From: Kitasatospora sp. SolWspMP-SS2h
GTDB lineage: Bacteria; Actinomycetota; Actinomycetes; Streptomycetales; Streptomycetaceae
Length of the DNA: 64,000 bases
Direction: 5' to 3'
Assembly (NCBI RefSeq): GCF_003259315.1
Contig: NZ_QLLT01000013.1
Location: 62,001 to 126,000, forward strand
The notes beneath the pieces were generated by a model. The model had not been told where the DNA came from. It worked only from the letters and a program-made list of their open reading frames with translations, and ran no database searches. Shown here piece after piece: positions 1-7,518 of the stretch. Numbering within the stretch: the stretch's first letter is position 1; each line of letters starts with the position of its first letter. Position numbers and translations under genes: made by a program.

Positions 1-54
1 GCGGCGGGTGCGGCTGTTGTCCTGCCGGACCTCGACGGTCGCGCGTCGCGGGCC

Positions 55-81
55 GCCCCGGGCGGGCTGAGCGCCCGGGGC
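55..81. terminator. Hairpin at the end of a gene cut by the left edge
   Basis: Perfect 10-bp inverted repeat (GCCCCGGGCG at 55-64, CGCCCGGGGC at 72-81) with a 7-nt loop. A plus-strand frame open from the left edge ends at a TGA (68-70) inside this loop, so it may close a gene cut by the edge. The XRE regulator arriving from the right stops at 183. The upstream fragment (about 22 codons) is too short to identify. Confidence 0.5.
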
Positions 82-182
82 ACCGGTGGGGTCGGACGCC
101 GTGACCGACCGGCCCGGGGTGCGGTCGGATTCCGGCTCCGGCTGAAGTACCGGGCAGCGGCCAGGCGTTGGGGGCGGGGTGC

Positions 183-1073
183 TCAGGCGCCGGTGGCCGC
201 GTCGGCGGCGGAGTCGTCGCGGGAGGTCCAAGCCGGGGCGGCGCCGACCAGGGAGTCGAGGCGTTCCAGGCGCTGGGTGGTGGCGGCGTCGGTGGGGGTC
301 ATGACGACGATCCGGGCGTCCCGGGCCCGGTCCAGCCACAGGCTCTGGAACTGGACGTCGAGGGTGCCGACGCGCGGGGACTGGTAGCGGCGCAGCTGGG
401 TGCGGTCGCCGACGACCTCGTACGACTCCCAGTGCCGCACGAAGTCCGGGGACTCCTGGCGCAGCCGGGTGATCAGGGCGTTCCAGCGGGGGTCGTCGCG
501 GTGTTCGGGCTGGCGGGTGCGGAGCTTGGCGGTGATCTCGCGCAGGACGGTGTCCTCGTCGAGCAGGCTGTTGCGCCAGCTCGGTTCGGTGAACATCAGC
601 CAGGCGCAGTTGCGTTCCTCGACCGGGTAGGCGTCCAGGTCGGCGAACAGGTAGCGGTAGGTGCGGTTGGCGGCGACCAGGTCGTAGCAGTCGGTCTGCA
701 CGGCGGCCGGGTACGGCAGCAGTTTGGCCAGCAGGGCGGTGTGCTCGGGGCGCAGGTCGATCGGCGGCCCCGGCTCGGCGGCCGTGCCGCGGCCCGCGAG
801 CGCCATCAGGTGCCGGTGCTCGGCGGCGTCCAGGCGCAGGACCCGCGCGACCGCGTCCAGGACCTGGTCGGACGCGTTCTTGGCCCGTCCCTGTTCGAGC
901 CAGGTGTACCAGGTGACCCCGACGCCGGCGAGCTGCGCGACCTCCTCGCGCCGCAGGCCGGGCGTGCGGCGGCGGCCGGCCGCGGGCAGGCCCACGTCGC
1001 CGGGGGTGAGGCGGGCGCGGCGGGCGCGCAGGAAGGCGCCGAGGGCGCTGCGGTCGGGCGTCGAGGTGGTCAC
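183..1073 (-). CDS. XRE-family regulator with MmyB-like ligand-binding domain
   Basis: A 296-residue cytoplasmic transcriptional regulator. An N-terminal XRE helix-turn-helix (about residues 30-75, including LRREEVAQLAGVGVTWYTWLEQG) is followed by the MmyB-type PAS-like ligand-binding domain typical of actinobacterial regulators beside oxidoreductases or exporters. The GTG start at 1073 gives the usual length; the frame stays open far upstream (to about 4490) only because of high GC, and that extension is not credible. It is divergent from an MFS exporter, with a palindrome between them, so it probably controls the exporter and itself. The ligand is unknown. Confidence 0.9.
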   Translation of the reverse strand: MTTSTPDRSALGAFLRARRARLTPGDVGLPAAGRRRTPGLRREEVAQLAGVGVTWYTWLEQGRAKNASDQVLDAVARVLRLDAAEHRHLMALAGRGTAAEPGPPIDLRPEHTALLAKLLPYPAAVQTDCYDLVAANRTYRYLFADLDAYPVEERNCAWLMFTEPSWRNSLLDEDTVLREITAKLRTRQPEHRDDPRWNALITRLRQESPDFVRHWESYEVVGDRTQLRRYQSPRVGTLDVQFQSLWLDRARDARIVVMTPTDAATTQRLERLDSLVGAAPAWTSRDDSAADAATGA

Positions 1074-1136
1074 CGCCCCAGTGTCGCGGCTCGCGGCGGG
1101 CGGATCCAGGTGGTGCTGGTACCCGTATGACCAGGC

Positions 1137-1150
1137 TCCTGGTACCAGGA
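1137..1150. promoter_or_regulatory. Perfect 14-bp palindrome in the divergent XRE/MFS promoter
   Basis: TCCTGGTACCAGGA is its own reverse complement. It lies in the 102-bp gap between the two divergent starts, about 25 bp before the MFS start. A second GCTGGTACC half-site occurs at about 1115-1123. It is the natural candidate operator for the adjacent XRE regulator; this is inferred from position and symmetry only. Confidence 0.5.
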
Positions 1151-1175
1151 TCGGGCGGGGCGCAGGGTCGTGGTC

Positions 1176-2693
1176 ATGACCGCACAGACCGTTCCCCTCA
1201 CCCGTCCCGTGGTGCCACGTCCGGCGCGCGCCCTCACCGGCGGCGGCCTCGCCGTCCTGCTGCTCGCCTACCTGCCCGTGAACATGACGTTCGGGTCGGT
1301 CAACCTGCTCGAACCCGCGATCACCGCGGACCTCGGGGTGAGCGTGTCGGGCGGGCAGCTCGTGCTGTCCGCGTACACCACCGCGTTCGCCGCGACCCTC
1401 GTCGTCGCGGGGCGCCTGGGCGACCGGTTCGGGCGGCGGCGGCTGCTCGCGGCCGGGGTCGGCGCGTTCGGCGCGGCCTCGGTGCTGGCCGCGCTCGCGC
1501 CGGACCTGGCCGTCCTGGTGGTGCTGCGCGCCGTGCTGGGCGCCGCCGCCGGGCTGTTCACCCCGCAGGTGCTGTCCACCATCCAGTCCACGGCGCCCGG
1601 ACGGCTGCGGGCGCTGGGCGTCACGCTGTTCGCCGCCGTCAGCGGCATCGCCACCGTCACCGGCCAGCTGCTGGCGGGCGCGGTGGCGCAGGCGGCCGGC
1701 GAGCACTGGGGCTGGCGGCTGGTCCAGGTGCTCACCGGGGCGCTGGGCGCGGCGGCGCTGCTCGCCCTGCGCACCGTGCCCGAGTCGCGCTCGACGGCCC
1801 CGCTGGCGCTCGACCTGCGCGGGGCCGCGCTGCTCGGCACCGGCCTGCTCCTCGTCGTGGTGCCGCTGACCCTCGGCACCTCCGCGGGCGGCCCGGCCCC
1901 GGTGTCCGTGATGCTGGCCGCGGGCGCCGCGGTGCTCGCCGTCTTCGCCCGCTCGCAGCGCGCCGCCGAGCGCCGCGGCGAACTGCCCGTCGTGCCGCCG
2001 AGCGTGCTGCGCACCCCGGCCGTGCGCCGGGGCCTGGTCATGACGCTGCTGTTCTTCACCGGTTACGGGGCCTTCCTGTACGAGTTCTCGGCGCTCGCCC
2101 AGCGCGCGTTCGGCGTGGACGCCTGGGGCACCGTCCTGCTGCTGCTCGGCTTCGGCGCGGCGTTCGTCGTCACCGCCCTCGTCCTGCCGGCCGTGGAACG
2201 CCGCACCGGGCGCTGGACGATGACCGGCGCGGCCGTCGGGCAGGCGGCCGTGCTGCTGGGCCTCGCCCTCACCGTGGACGGCACCCGCGGCGGGGCCCCG
2301 GCGGCCCTGCAGCCGCTGCTGATCCTGCTCGGCGTCACCCAGGCCCTGATGTACGGTCCGGTCCTGCGCACGGTCCTGTCGCGCACCCCCACCTGGGCGG
2401 CGGGCGTCGCCGGCGGGCTCTTCACCACGCTGCAGCAGCTCGGCCTCGGCCTGGGCGTGGCCGTGCTGGGCGGGCTCTTCCACGCCGTGGCCACCGCGAC
2501 GGCGGGCGGTGGCGGTGCGGGCGGCGGACTGTCCCGCGGCTTCGCCGTCGCCGTGACCGTGCAGGCCGTGCTGGCCCTGGCGTTCGCCTTCCTGGCCGCC
2601 CGGATCGCCCGGGCCGGGGAGGGACACGGGGACGGGGACGGGGCGGAGGTGGAGGTGGACGCGGGCGAAGCGGACGGTGTGGCCGGTTCCTGA
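1176..2693 (+). CDS. MFS drug/metabolite exporter (DHA2-like)
   Basis: A 505-residue polytopic inner-membrane protein of the major facilitator superfamily, probably a proton-driven exporter. The conserved loop-2 motif GRLGDRFGRRR sits near residue 80, and successive hydrophobic segments run to about residue 480, followed by an acidic Gly/Glu tail. ATG 1176 is preferred over GTG 1170 because an AGGG lies about 8 bp upstream of it. It is divergent from the XRE regulator, a common regulator/exporter pairing. Substrate cannot be told from the sequence. Confidence 0.9.
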   Translation: MTAQTVPLTRPVVPRPARALTGGGLAVLLLAYLPVNMTFGSVNLLEPAITADLGVSVSGGQLVLSAYTTAFAATLVVAGRLGDRFGRRRLLAAGVGAFGAASVLAALAPDLAVLVVLRAVLGAAAGLFTPQVLSTIQSTAPGRLRALGVTLFAAVSGIATVTGQLLAGAVAQAAGEHWGWRLVQVLTGALGAAALLALRTVPESRSTAPLALDLRGAALLGTGLLLVVVPLTLGTSAGGPAPVSVMLAAGAAVLAVFARSQRAAERRGELPVVPPSVLRTPAVRRGLVMTLLFFTGYGAFLYEFSALAQRAFGVDAWGTVLLLLGFGAAFVVTALVLPAVERRTGRWTMTGAAVGQAAVLLGLALTVDGTRGGAPAALQPLLILLGVTQALMYGPVLRTVLSRTPTWAAGVAGGLFTTLQQLGLGLGVAVLGGLFHAVATATAGGGGAGGGLSRGFAVAVTVQAVLALAFAFLAARIARAGEGHGDGDGAEVEVDAGEADGVAGS

Positions 2694-2850
2694 CCGGTGG
2701 TCTTCCCCGGCCGGGCAGGAGCCGTCGCCGACCCGGGTGGTCGGCCCACTGACTGCGTCCGGGCCTGGGCCCGGTGGCCGACGGCTACCGCGCCCGGTCC
2801 CGTGTCGCTCCGGCGGGGGCGTGGACGTGGCGCCGGGGCGGTTCCCCACC

Positions 2851-3040
2851 GGGGCCCGGTCCCGGGCGTCCCGGACAAGGCCGATCAGCAGGCGGGCGGG
2901 CGGGCAGATGCGCGGCTTGGCATCGAGGCCCGGCCCCGGGCGTCCGGGACGAGATCGGTCAGCGAAGGCGTGCACGTCGCACCGGGGCAGTTCCACCCCG
3001 AGGCCCGGACCCCTGCGCTCTGGACAGGGCCGATCGGCGG
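2851..3040. repeat. Three imperfect direct repeats upstream of the DUF2236 gene
   Basis: A core of about 42 bp (reading roughly GRGGCCCGG...GCGTC..GGACRAG..CGATC.GC) occurs three times, starting at 2851, 2925 and 3000, so with a 74-75 bp period. A GCGCGGCTTGG segment also repeats at 2910 and 3051. This fills most of the 399-bp gene-free stretch 2694-3092. Open frames run through it but look like GC-driven shadows. It may be a duplicated regulatory region or decayed coding DNA. Confidence 0.6.
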
Positions 3041-3092
3041 ACGGGCGGGTGCGCGGCTTGGTGCCGTCCAGGTCAGCGCCTACCGTGGGGGT

Positions 3093-3986
3093 ATGGACGC
3101 GGAGCGCGGGGGGGTGTCGTCGGGCGGGGTGCAGGAGCGGCTCGGGCTGCGGGAGCGGTGGGGGGCGGCGCTGTTCGCGAGGGTGGCCGGGCCGGACGGG
3201 CCGGCGGTGCGGCAGCGGATCCACGGAACTCCGGGGGCGCGCTGGTTCGGCCCGGACCGGCCGATCCGGACGGTGCACGGTGACGCCTCGATGTTCGTCG
3301 GCGGGTTGGCCGCGCTGCTGGTCCAGTCGCTGCACCCGTCGGCCATGGCGGCGGTCGCCGCGCACTCCGGTTACCGCAGCGACCCGTGGGGGCGGCTCCA
3401 GCGCACCAGTACCTTTCTCGCCGTCACCACCTTCGGCACCGCGGACGACGCCCGGGCCGCGGTGGACCGGGTCCGCGCCGTGCACGCCCGTGTCCGGGGC
3501 ACCACGGCCGCCGGGCTCCCCTACCGCGCCGACGACCCGCACCTGCTGGCCTGGGTGCACGCGGCGGAGACCGACAGTTTCCTGCGGGCCCACCAGGCGT
3601 ACGGAGCACGGCCGTTGGACGCCGCGGGCTGCGACGCCTACGTGGCGGACACGGCCGAGGTGGCCGCCGCCCTCGGGGTGCAGGACCCGCCCCGCGACCG
3701 CGCGGCCCTCGCCGCCGTCCTGCGCTCCTACCGGCCGGAGTTGGCCAGGACGGCCGAGGCACGGGCCGCCGCCCGCTTCCTGTTGTTCCGCCCGCCGCTC
3801 CCCCTGGCCGTGCGTCCCGCCTACGGCGCGCTGGCCGCGGCCGCCACGGGCCTGCCCGCCCCCGAACACCGCGCCCTGCTGGGCCTGCCGTCCGATCCCC
3901 TCAGCGCCGCGGCGGTCCGTCCGCTCGGCCTGGCCGTGGTGCGGGCGATCCGCTGGGCGATGCCCGTGCCCCGCGAACAGGTCTGA
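3093..3986 (+). CDS. Oxygenase MpaB family protein (DUF2236)
   Basis: A 297-residue protein of the DUF2236/MpaB family, haem-type oxygenases named from the MpaB' enzyme of mycophenolic acid biosynthesis and related to latex-clearing proteins. Family features seen are the W-F-G-P and H-G-D-A-S-M-F segment near residues 50-70, the LLVQSLHPSAMAAVA helix with its conserved His, and a YRADDPHLLAWVHA segment near residue 150. ATG 3093 follows a G-rich RBS; upstream in-frame ATGs would add implausible low-complexity sequence. No obvious partner gene; substrate unknown. Confidence 0.85.
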   Translation: MDAERGGVSSGGVQERLGLRERWGAALFARVAGPDGPAVRQRIHGTPGARWFGPDRPIRTVHGDASMFVGGLAALLVQSLHPSAMAAVAAHSGYRSDPWGRLQRTSTFLAVTTFGTADDARAAVDRVRAVHARVRGTTAAGLPYRADDPHLLAWVHAAETDSFLRAHQAYGARPLDAAGCDAYVADTAEVAAALGVQDPPRDRAALAAVLRSYRPELARTAEARAAARFLLFRPPLPLAVRPAYGALAAAATGLPAPEHRALLGLPSDPLSAAAVRPLGLAVVRAIRWAMPVPREQV

Positions 3987-4116
3987 GGCGGCGCGACGGC
4001 GCAGCGGTTCCGGCCCGGGTTCTGCGCTCGGGTTTTGCGCTCGGGCGCCGTCGGGTGGACCGTGGAGGTGGAAGCACGTCGACGTACCAGGCCACTCGGG
4101 AAATCGGGAGGACGCC

Positions 4117-4335
4117 ATGTCCGTCAGCAACTCTGTTCCCGCCTCGGTGCAGTTGCCGGGCCACTCCATGCCGACCGAGACGCCCGAGTGCGAAGGCTCC
4201 ACGACGCACGGCATCTCCACCCCCGAGCCGGTGGAACTGCACACGGCCTGGCCCGGCTGGATCCCCCTCCTGGTCATCGTGGTGATGGTCGTCTGCTGCA
4301 TCGGCTTCGCCGTCGGGCGGATCTTCGCGTGGTGA
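4117..4335 (+). CDS. Small single-pass membrane protein, unknown function
   Basis: A 72-residue protein. The first 45 residues are polar and rich in Ser, Thr, Pro and Glu; residues about 46-67 form one hydrophobic helix (IPLLVIVVMVVCCIGFAVG), and only five residues follow. The ATG has a good GGGAGG RBS. No family recognised. It looks like a C-tail-anchored protein and stands alone between the DUF2236 gene and the DUF2975/XRE pair. Confidence 0.65.
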   Translation: MSVSNSVPASVQLPGHSMPTETPECEGSTTHGISTPEPVELHTAWPGWIPLLVIVVMVVCCIGFAVGRIFAW

Positions 4336-4465
4336 GCGCGGTGAACGCGGTAAGCGCGTGAGCGTGGTGAGGCGGCGGCTCCGGCCACTGCGGCCGTAAG
4401 GGGCCGAGGAGTCGATGGCACGGGGGGTGCTGTCCGTCCGCCCTCCGGCTCGAACCTTGCCCAAC

Positions 4466-4503
4466 CTATCGATTTTCGATAGATTTCCATCGCATCTCGA
4501 TGG
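4466..4503. promoter_or_regulatory. Two adjacent palindromes upstream of the DUF2975 gene
   Basis: Inside a local AT-rich island, CTATCGA-TTT-TCGATAG (4466-4482) is a perfect 7+3+7 palindrome and CCATCG-N5-CGATGG (4487-4503) a second one, ending just before the RBS of the gene at 4515. Both share an ATCG core. They are probably operator sites of the XRE regulator encoded two genes downstream, giving autoregulation. Confidence 0.6.
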
Positions 4504-4514
4504 AAGGATGGGGC

Positions 4515-5006
4515 ATGGGAGAGCTGGTGGTGCGCGCGCTGCGCGCCGTGCTCGCGGTGGTGTTCACCGGCAGCGTGCTGGTGCAGGCGTTGATGCTGTG
4601 GGTGCTGGTCAGCGGGAACGACCCGGAGGACGGGTCGCTCCCGCTGACTTCGCTGCGCGTGGTCACGATCCTGGGGATCGGGGCGGCCCAGGCCGCCATG
4701 GTCTGCGTGTGGCGGCTGGTCACGATGGTGCGGCGCGGGACGGTGTTCTCCCCCGCCGCCTTCCGGTACGTGGACGGCATCATCGGCGCGATCGTCGCGG
4801 CGGCCGTCGTGTGGTTCGCGGTCGCGGCCCTGAACGCGCCCGGCCAGCGGGACGACCCCGGCGTCACCCTCATCATGGGCGGGATCGGCGTGGCGGTCCT
4901 GGGAGTCGCGCTCATCGTGTTCGTGCTGCGCACGCTGCTCGTCCAGGCGGTCGCCCGCGACGTCGAAGCGGCCCGGATGCAGGCCGAGTTGGACGAGGTG
5001 ATCTGA
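4515..5006 (+). CDS. DUF2975 membrane protein
   Basis: A 163-residue integral membrane protein with about four hydrophobic segments (near residues 7-30, 45-65, 88-108 and 120-145), matching the DUF2975 family. These proteins are usually encoded beside a short XRE regulator, as here; the pair may act as membrane sensor and repressor, but the mechanism is not established. ATG 4515 is chosen over ATG 4500 because AAGGA lies 6 bp upstream. The stop overlaps the start of the next gene (TGATG), so the two are translationally coupled. Confidence 0.85.
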   Translation: MGELVVRALRAVLAVVFTGSVLVQALMLWVLVSGNDPEDGSLPLTSLRVVTILGIGAAQAAMVCVWRLVTMVRRGTVFSPAAFRYVDGIIGAIVAAAVVWFAVAALNAPGQRDDPGVTLIMGGIGVAVLGVALIVFVLRTLLVQAVARDVEAARMQAELDEVI

Positions 5007-5305
5007 TGCCGATCGCGGTCGACATCGACGTGATGCTGGCCAGGCGGAAGATGTCCGTCGGCGAACTCGCGGACCGCGTGGGAATCACGCCCGCCAACCT
5101 GGCGGTGCTCAAGAACGGCCGCGCCAAGGCGGTGCGCTTCGCGACGCTCGCCGCGCTCTGCGAGGTGCTGGAGTGCCAGCCGGGCGACCTGCTGCGCTGG
5201 GCGGCCGGGGCGGAAGCCGGGGCCGGGGCGGAAGCCGGGGCCGGGGCGGAAGCCGGGGCCGGGGCGGAAGCCGGGGCTGGGGCCGGGGCGGTGGTGGGCG
5301 ACTGA
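5006..5305 (+). CDS. Short XRE (YozG-type) regulator with Ala/Gly/Glu repeat tail
   Basis: A 99-residue DNA-binding protein. Residues 1-65 are a compact Cro/CI-type helix-turn-helix (MSVGELADRVGITPANLAVLKNG) like the HTH proteins paired with DUF2975. The rest is a low-complexity tail of repeated AEAGAG encoded by an 18-bp tandem repeat. The start overlaps the DUF2975 stop. The tail is unlikely to be needed for DNA binding and may vary in length between strains. Confidence 0.88.
   Translation: MPIAVDIDVMLARRKMSVGELADRVGITPANLAVLKNGRAKAVRFATLAALCEVLECQPGDLLRWAAGAEAGAGAEAGAGAEAGAGAEAGAGAGAVVGD
5204..5290 (+). repeat. 18-bp in-frame minisatellite in the XRE gene
   Basis: The unit GCCGGGGCGGAAGCCGGG is repeated four times exactly (starts 5204, 5222, 5240, 5258), followed by a degenerate copy. 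The period is a multiple of three, so copy-number change alters only tail length. Confidence 0.9.
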
Positions 5306-5323
5306 GCCGGGCGCGGGCCCGGC
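5306..5323. terminator. Hairpin between convergent XRE and OYE genes
   Basis: GCCGGGC (5306-5312), GCGG loop, GCCCGGC (5317-5323): a perfect 7-bp stem starting directly after the XRE stop and ending 7 bp before the OYE stop. It suits a bidirectional terminator, without a U-tract, as is common at this GC content. Confidence 0.6.
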
Positions 5324-5329
5324 CTGCCG

Positions 5330-6595
5330 TCACCGGTGCGGGTGGCCGTGGGCGGCGGCGAGCCGCCGCGTCGGCAGCCAGGCGCGGTAGCGGCGCAGGG
5401 CCCGGCGCTGCTGGAGCTGTTCGGTCAGCAGGGCGAGGGCCGGGTGGAGGCCGGGGCGCGGGCGGCTGCCGCGGGCGAGGCGGCGGAGCTGGCGGCGGAC
5501 CTGGGCCATGGCGGCGGCGGAGGCGAGGGGCTTGTCCTTCCAGGTGACCGGCCGCATCCGCTGGTCGGCTTCGCGGCCGTGGCGCCAGCGGTGGGGGAGG
5601 TCGGGGGTGACGGCGAGGGCGGTGCCCATGCCGACGAGGGCGACGCCGCCGGCGAGGACCTGTTCGGCGGTGGCGCGGCGGGTGATGCCGCCGGTGAGCA
5701 TCAGCGGGAGGGGGCTGGTGGTGACCAGGTCTTCGGCCAGTTCCAGGAAGTAGACCTCGCGGGCCCGGGTGCGGGTGTCGGTGGCGCGGCCGGTCATGGC
5801 GGGGCTCTCGTAGCTGCCGCCGGAGAGTTCGACCAGGTCGACGCCGAGCGGTGCCAGCCAGGCGATCACCCGGCGGGCGTCGTCGGCGTCGAATCCGCCG
5901 CGCTGGAAGTCCGCGGAGTTGATCTTCACGGCGACGGTGAAGGCGGGCGGGACGGCCGCGCGGACGGCGCGCACGGTGTCCAGCAGCATCCTGGCCCGGT
6001 TCTCCAGGGGGCCGCCCCAGGCGTCGGTGCGCCTGTTGACGAGCGGGGAGAGGAACTGCGACAGCAGGTAGCCGTGCGCGGCGTGCACCTCGACCCCGTC
6101 GAAGCCGGCCTGTTCGGCGCGGGCGGCCGTGCGGGCGAAGCGCTGCACGGTGGCCGCGATCTGCTCGGGGGTCATCGCGGCGGGGCGGCCGAAGCGGCCG
6201 CTGTGCCGACCGAGGTCGACGCCGAGGTCGGAGGGGCCCCAGACGACGCCGGGCATGTCGGAGGCGACCTGGCGGCCGGGGTGGTTGATCTGCATCCAGA
6301 CCGCGGCGCCGCCGGACTTGGCGGCCTCCGCCCACGCGGCGAAGGGTTCCAGGGGCGCGGCGTCGTCGAGGACGACGCCGGCGGGGCCGGTCAGCGCTTC
6401 GGCGTGGACCATGACGTTGCCGGTGATCAGCAGCCCGGCGCCGCCGGCGCCCCAGCGCCGGTAGAGCTCGATCAGCTCCCGGCCCGGGAGTTGGCCGGTG
6501 CCGGCCATGTTCTCCTCCATCGCCGCCTTGGCGATCCGGTTGGCCAGCACCGCTCCGGAGTTCAGGGGCAGCGGCTCGAACAGTTCGCCGGACAT
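5330..6595 (-). CDS. Old yellow enzyme family NADH:flavin oxidoreductase
   Basis: A 421-residue FMN-dependent TIM-barrel oxidoreductase of the OYE family, which reduces activated C=C bonds of enones or related electrophiles. Visible family motifs are the N-terminal LANRIAKAAMEENMA phosphate/FMN region, the QINHPGRQ strand, the active-site segment VEVHAAHGYLLSQFLSP, the NRRTDAWGG loop, and a C-terminal FMN-binding LTGGITRR. About 60 C-terminal residues are Arg-rich and poorly conserved. It is divergent from a TetR regulator with an operator-like repeat between, suggesting induction by a toxic electrophile. Confidence 0.92.
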   Translation of the reverse strand: MSGELFEPLPLNSGAVLANRIAKAAMEENMAGTGQLPGRELIELYRRWGAGGAGLLITGNVMVHAEALTGPAGVVLDDAAPLEPFAAWAEAAKSGGAAVWMQINHPGRQVASDMPGVVWGPSDLGVDLGRHSGRFGRPAAMTPEQIAATVQRFARTAARAEQAGFDGVEVHAAHGYLLSQFLSPLVNRRTDAWGGPLENRARMLLDTVRAVRAAVPPAFTVAVKINSADFQRGGFDADDARRVIAWLAPLGVDLVELSGGSYESPAMTGRATDTRTRAREVYFLELAEDLVTTSPLPLMLTGGITRRATAEQVLAGGVALVGMGTALAVTPDLPHRWRHGREADQRMRPVTWKDKPLASAAAMAQVRRQLRRLARGSRPRPGLHPALALLTEQLQQRRALRRYRAWLPTRRLAAAHGHPHR

Positions 6596-6627
6596 CCGGT
6601 GGTCCTCTTCCCGTCGACTAGCATGTG

Positions 6628-6656
6628 TACATCGCTCACATTAGAGGAGTGATGTA
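6628..6656. promoter_or_regulatory. Operator-like inverted repeat between OYE and TetR genes
   Basis: TACATCGCTC (6628-6637) and GAGTGATGTA (6647-6656) pair at 9 of 10 positions around a 9-nt centre, in the only AT-rich part of the 90-bp divergent promoter. Size and position fit a TetR dimer site repressing both genes. Confidence 0.6.
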
Positions 6657-6685
6657 TGCACCGCAAACATCAGGGAGGGTGACCC

Positions 6686-7309
6686 ATGCCACCGGCGAAC
6701 GCCGCCTACCACCACGGCGACCTGCGCGCCGCGTGCCTGCGCGCCGCTCGGGAACTGCTGGAGGAGGACGGCAGCGCGGCCCTGTCCCTGCGGGCCGTGG
6801 CGCGGCGGGCGGGCGTGTCCGCGACCGCCCCCTACCGCCACTACGCCGACCGCGACGCGCTGGTCTCCGCCGTCGCGGCGGAGGGCTACGCCGAACTCGC
6901 CGGCCACCTGGCCGCCGCGCACCCCGCACCGCGCACGCCGGACGACCTGGCCGCGGTCGCGGTCGCCTACGTCCGGTTCGCGCTGGAGCGGCCGGCCCTG
7001 TTCCGGGTGATGTTCGCCGAGCCGTGCGACCCGACGGACGCGGACCGGGCCGCGGCGACCGCCGCCGTCCGGGAGTACGTCCGGGGCATCGTCCGCGACG
7101 TCTTCCCCGGCTCCGACCCGGAGGACCTGTCCACCGGCGTGTGGGCGGTCGTGCACGGCCTGGCCTTCCTGCACCTGGACGGGAAGCTGGACGCCTCCAC
7201 CCCCGGGGCGGTGTCGGGCCAGGTCCACGGCGCCGTCCGGGCACTGCTCGGCGCGGCAGCCGCGCCGCAGCAGCCGGAGGGCGCGACGCCGGGGGCGGCC
7301 GGTTCCTAG
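6686..7309 (+). CDS. TetR/AcrR-family regulator (WHG-type C-terminus)
   Basis: A 207-residue repressor. The N-terminal TetR HTH is at about residues 8-55 (LSLRAVARRAGVSATAPYRHYADRDAL), preceded by YHHGDLRAACL, which is typical of the subgroup with a WHG effector domain. The ATG at 6686 has a strong AGGGAGG RBS. Divergent from the OYE flavoenzyme, so it probably represses that gene and itself. The 210 bp after this gene hold no ORF or clear site that I can support. Confidence 0.9.
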   Translation: MPPANAAYHHGDLRAACLRAARELLEEDGSAALSLRAVARRAGVSATAPYRHYADRDALVSAVAAEGYAELAGHLAAAHPAPRTPDDLAAVAVAYVRFALERPALFRVMFAEPCDPTDADRAAATAAVREYVRGIVRDVFPGSDPEDLSTGVWAVVHGLAFLHLDGKLDASTPGAVSGQVHGAVRALLGAAAAPQQPEGATPGAAGS

Positions 7310-7518
7310 CCGCGCCCCCGCCGCCCCGGGCGGGCCGGTCCAGGCGGGCCGGCCGGCCACCAGGCGGGGCGAGGCGGGTGGAGGAGCCGGGGTTCCGACC
7401 GGTGCAGAAGGCGCGGACGGTGCGGCCGTTCCGACCGGCCCGGCCCCGTCCCCGCCGCCGGGGGTGGTGCGGATCAGGCGCGGCGGGCCGGTGGGCGGGA
7501 TGACAGGTCGTCAGGCCG

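Noticed and set aside
2697..3092. N-terminal extension of the DUF2236 protein through the repeat region
   Set aside because: The added 132 residues are low-complexity and come from the DNA repeats; ATG 3093 has an RBS and begins a normal family protein.
183..4490. Very long minus-strand open frame (1435 codons) covering the MFS and DUF2236 genes
   Set aside because: Only the last 296 codons look like protein; the rest is antisense to well-supported genes and is Arg/Gly/Gln-rich, as expected of a stop-poor shadow frame at this GC content.
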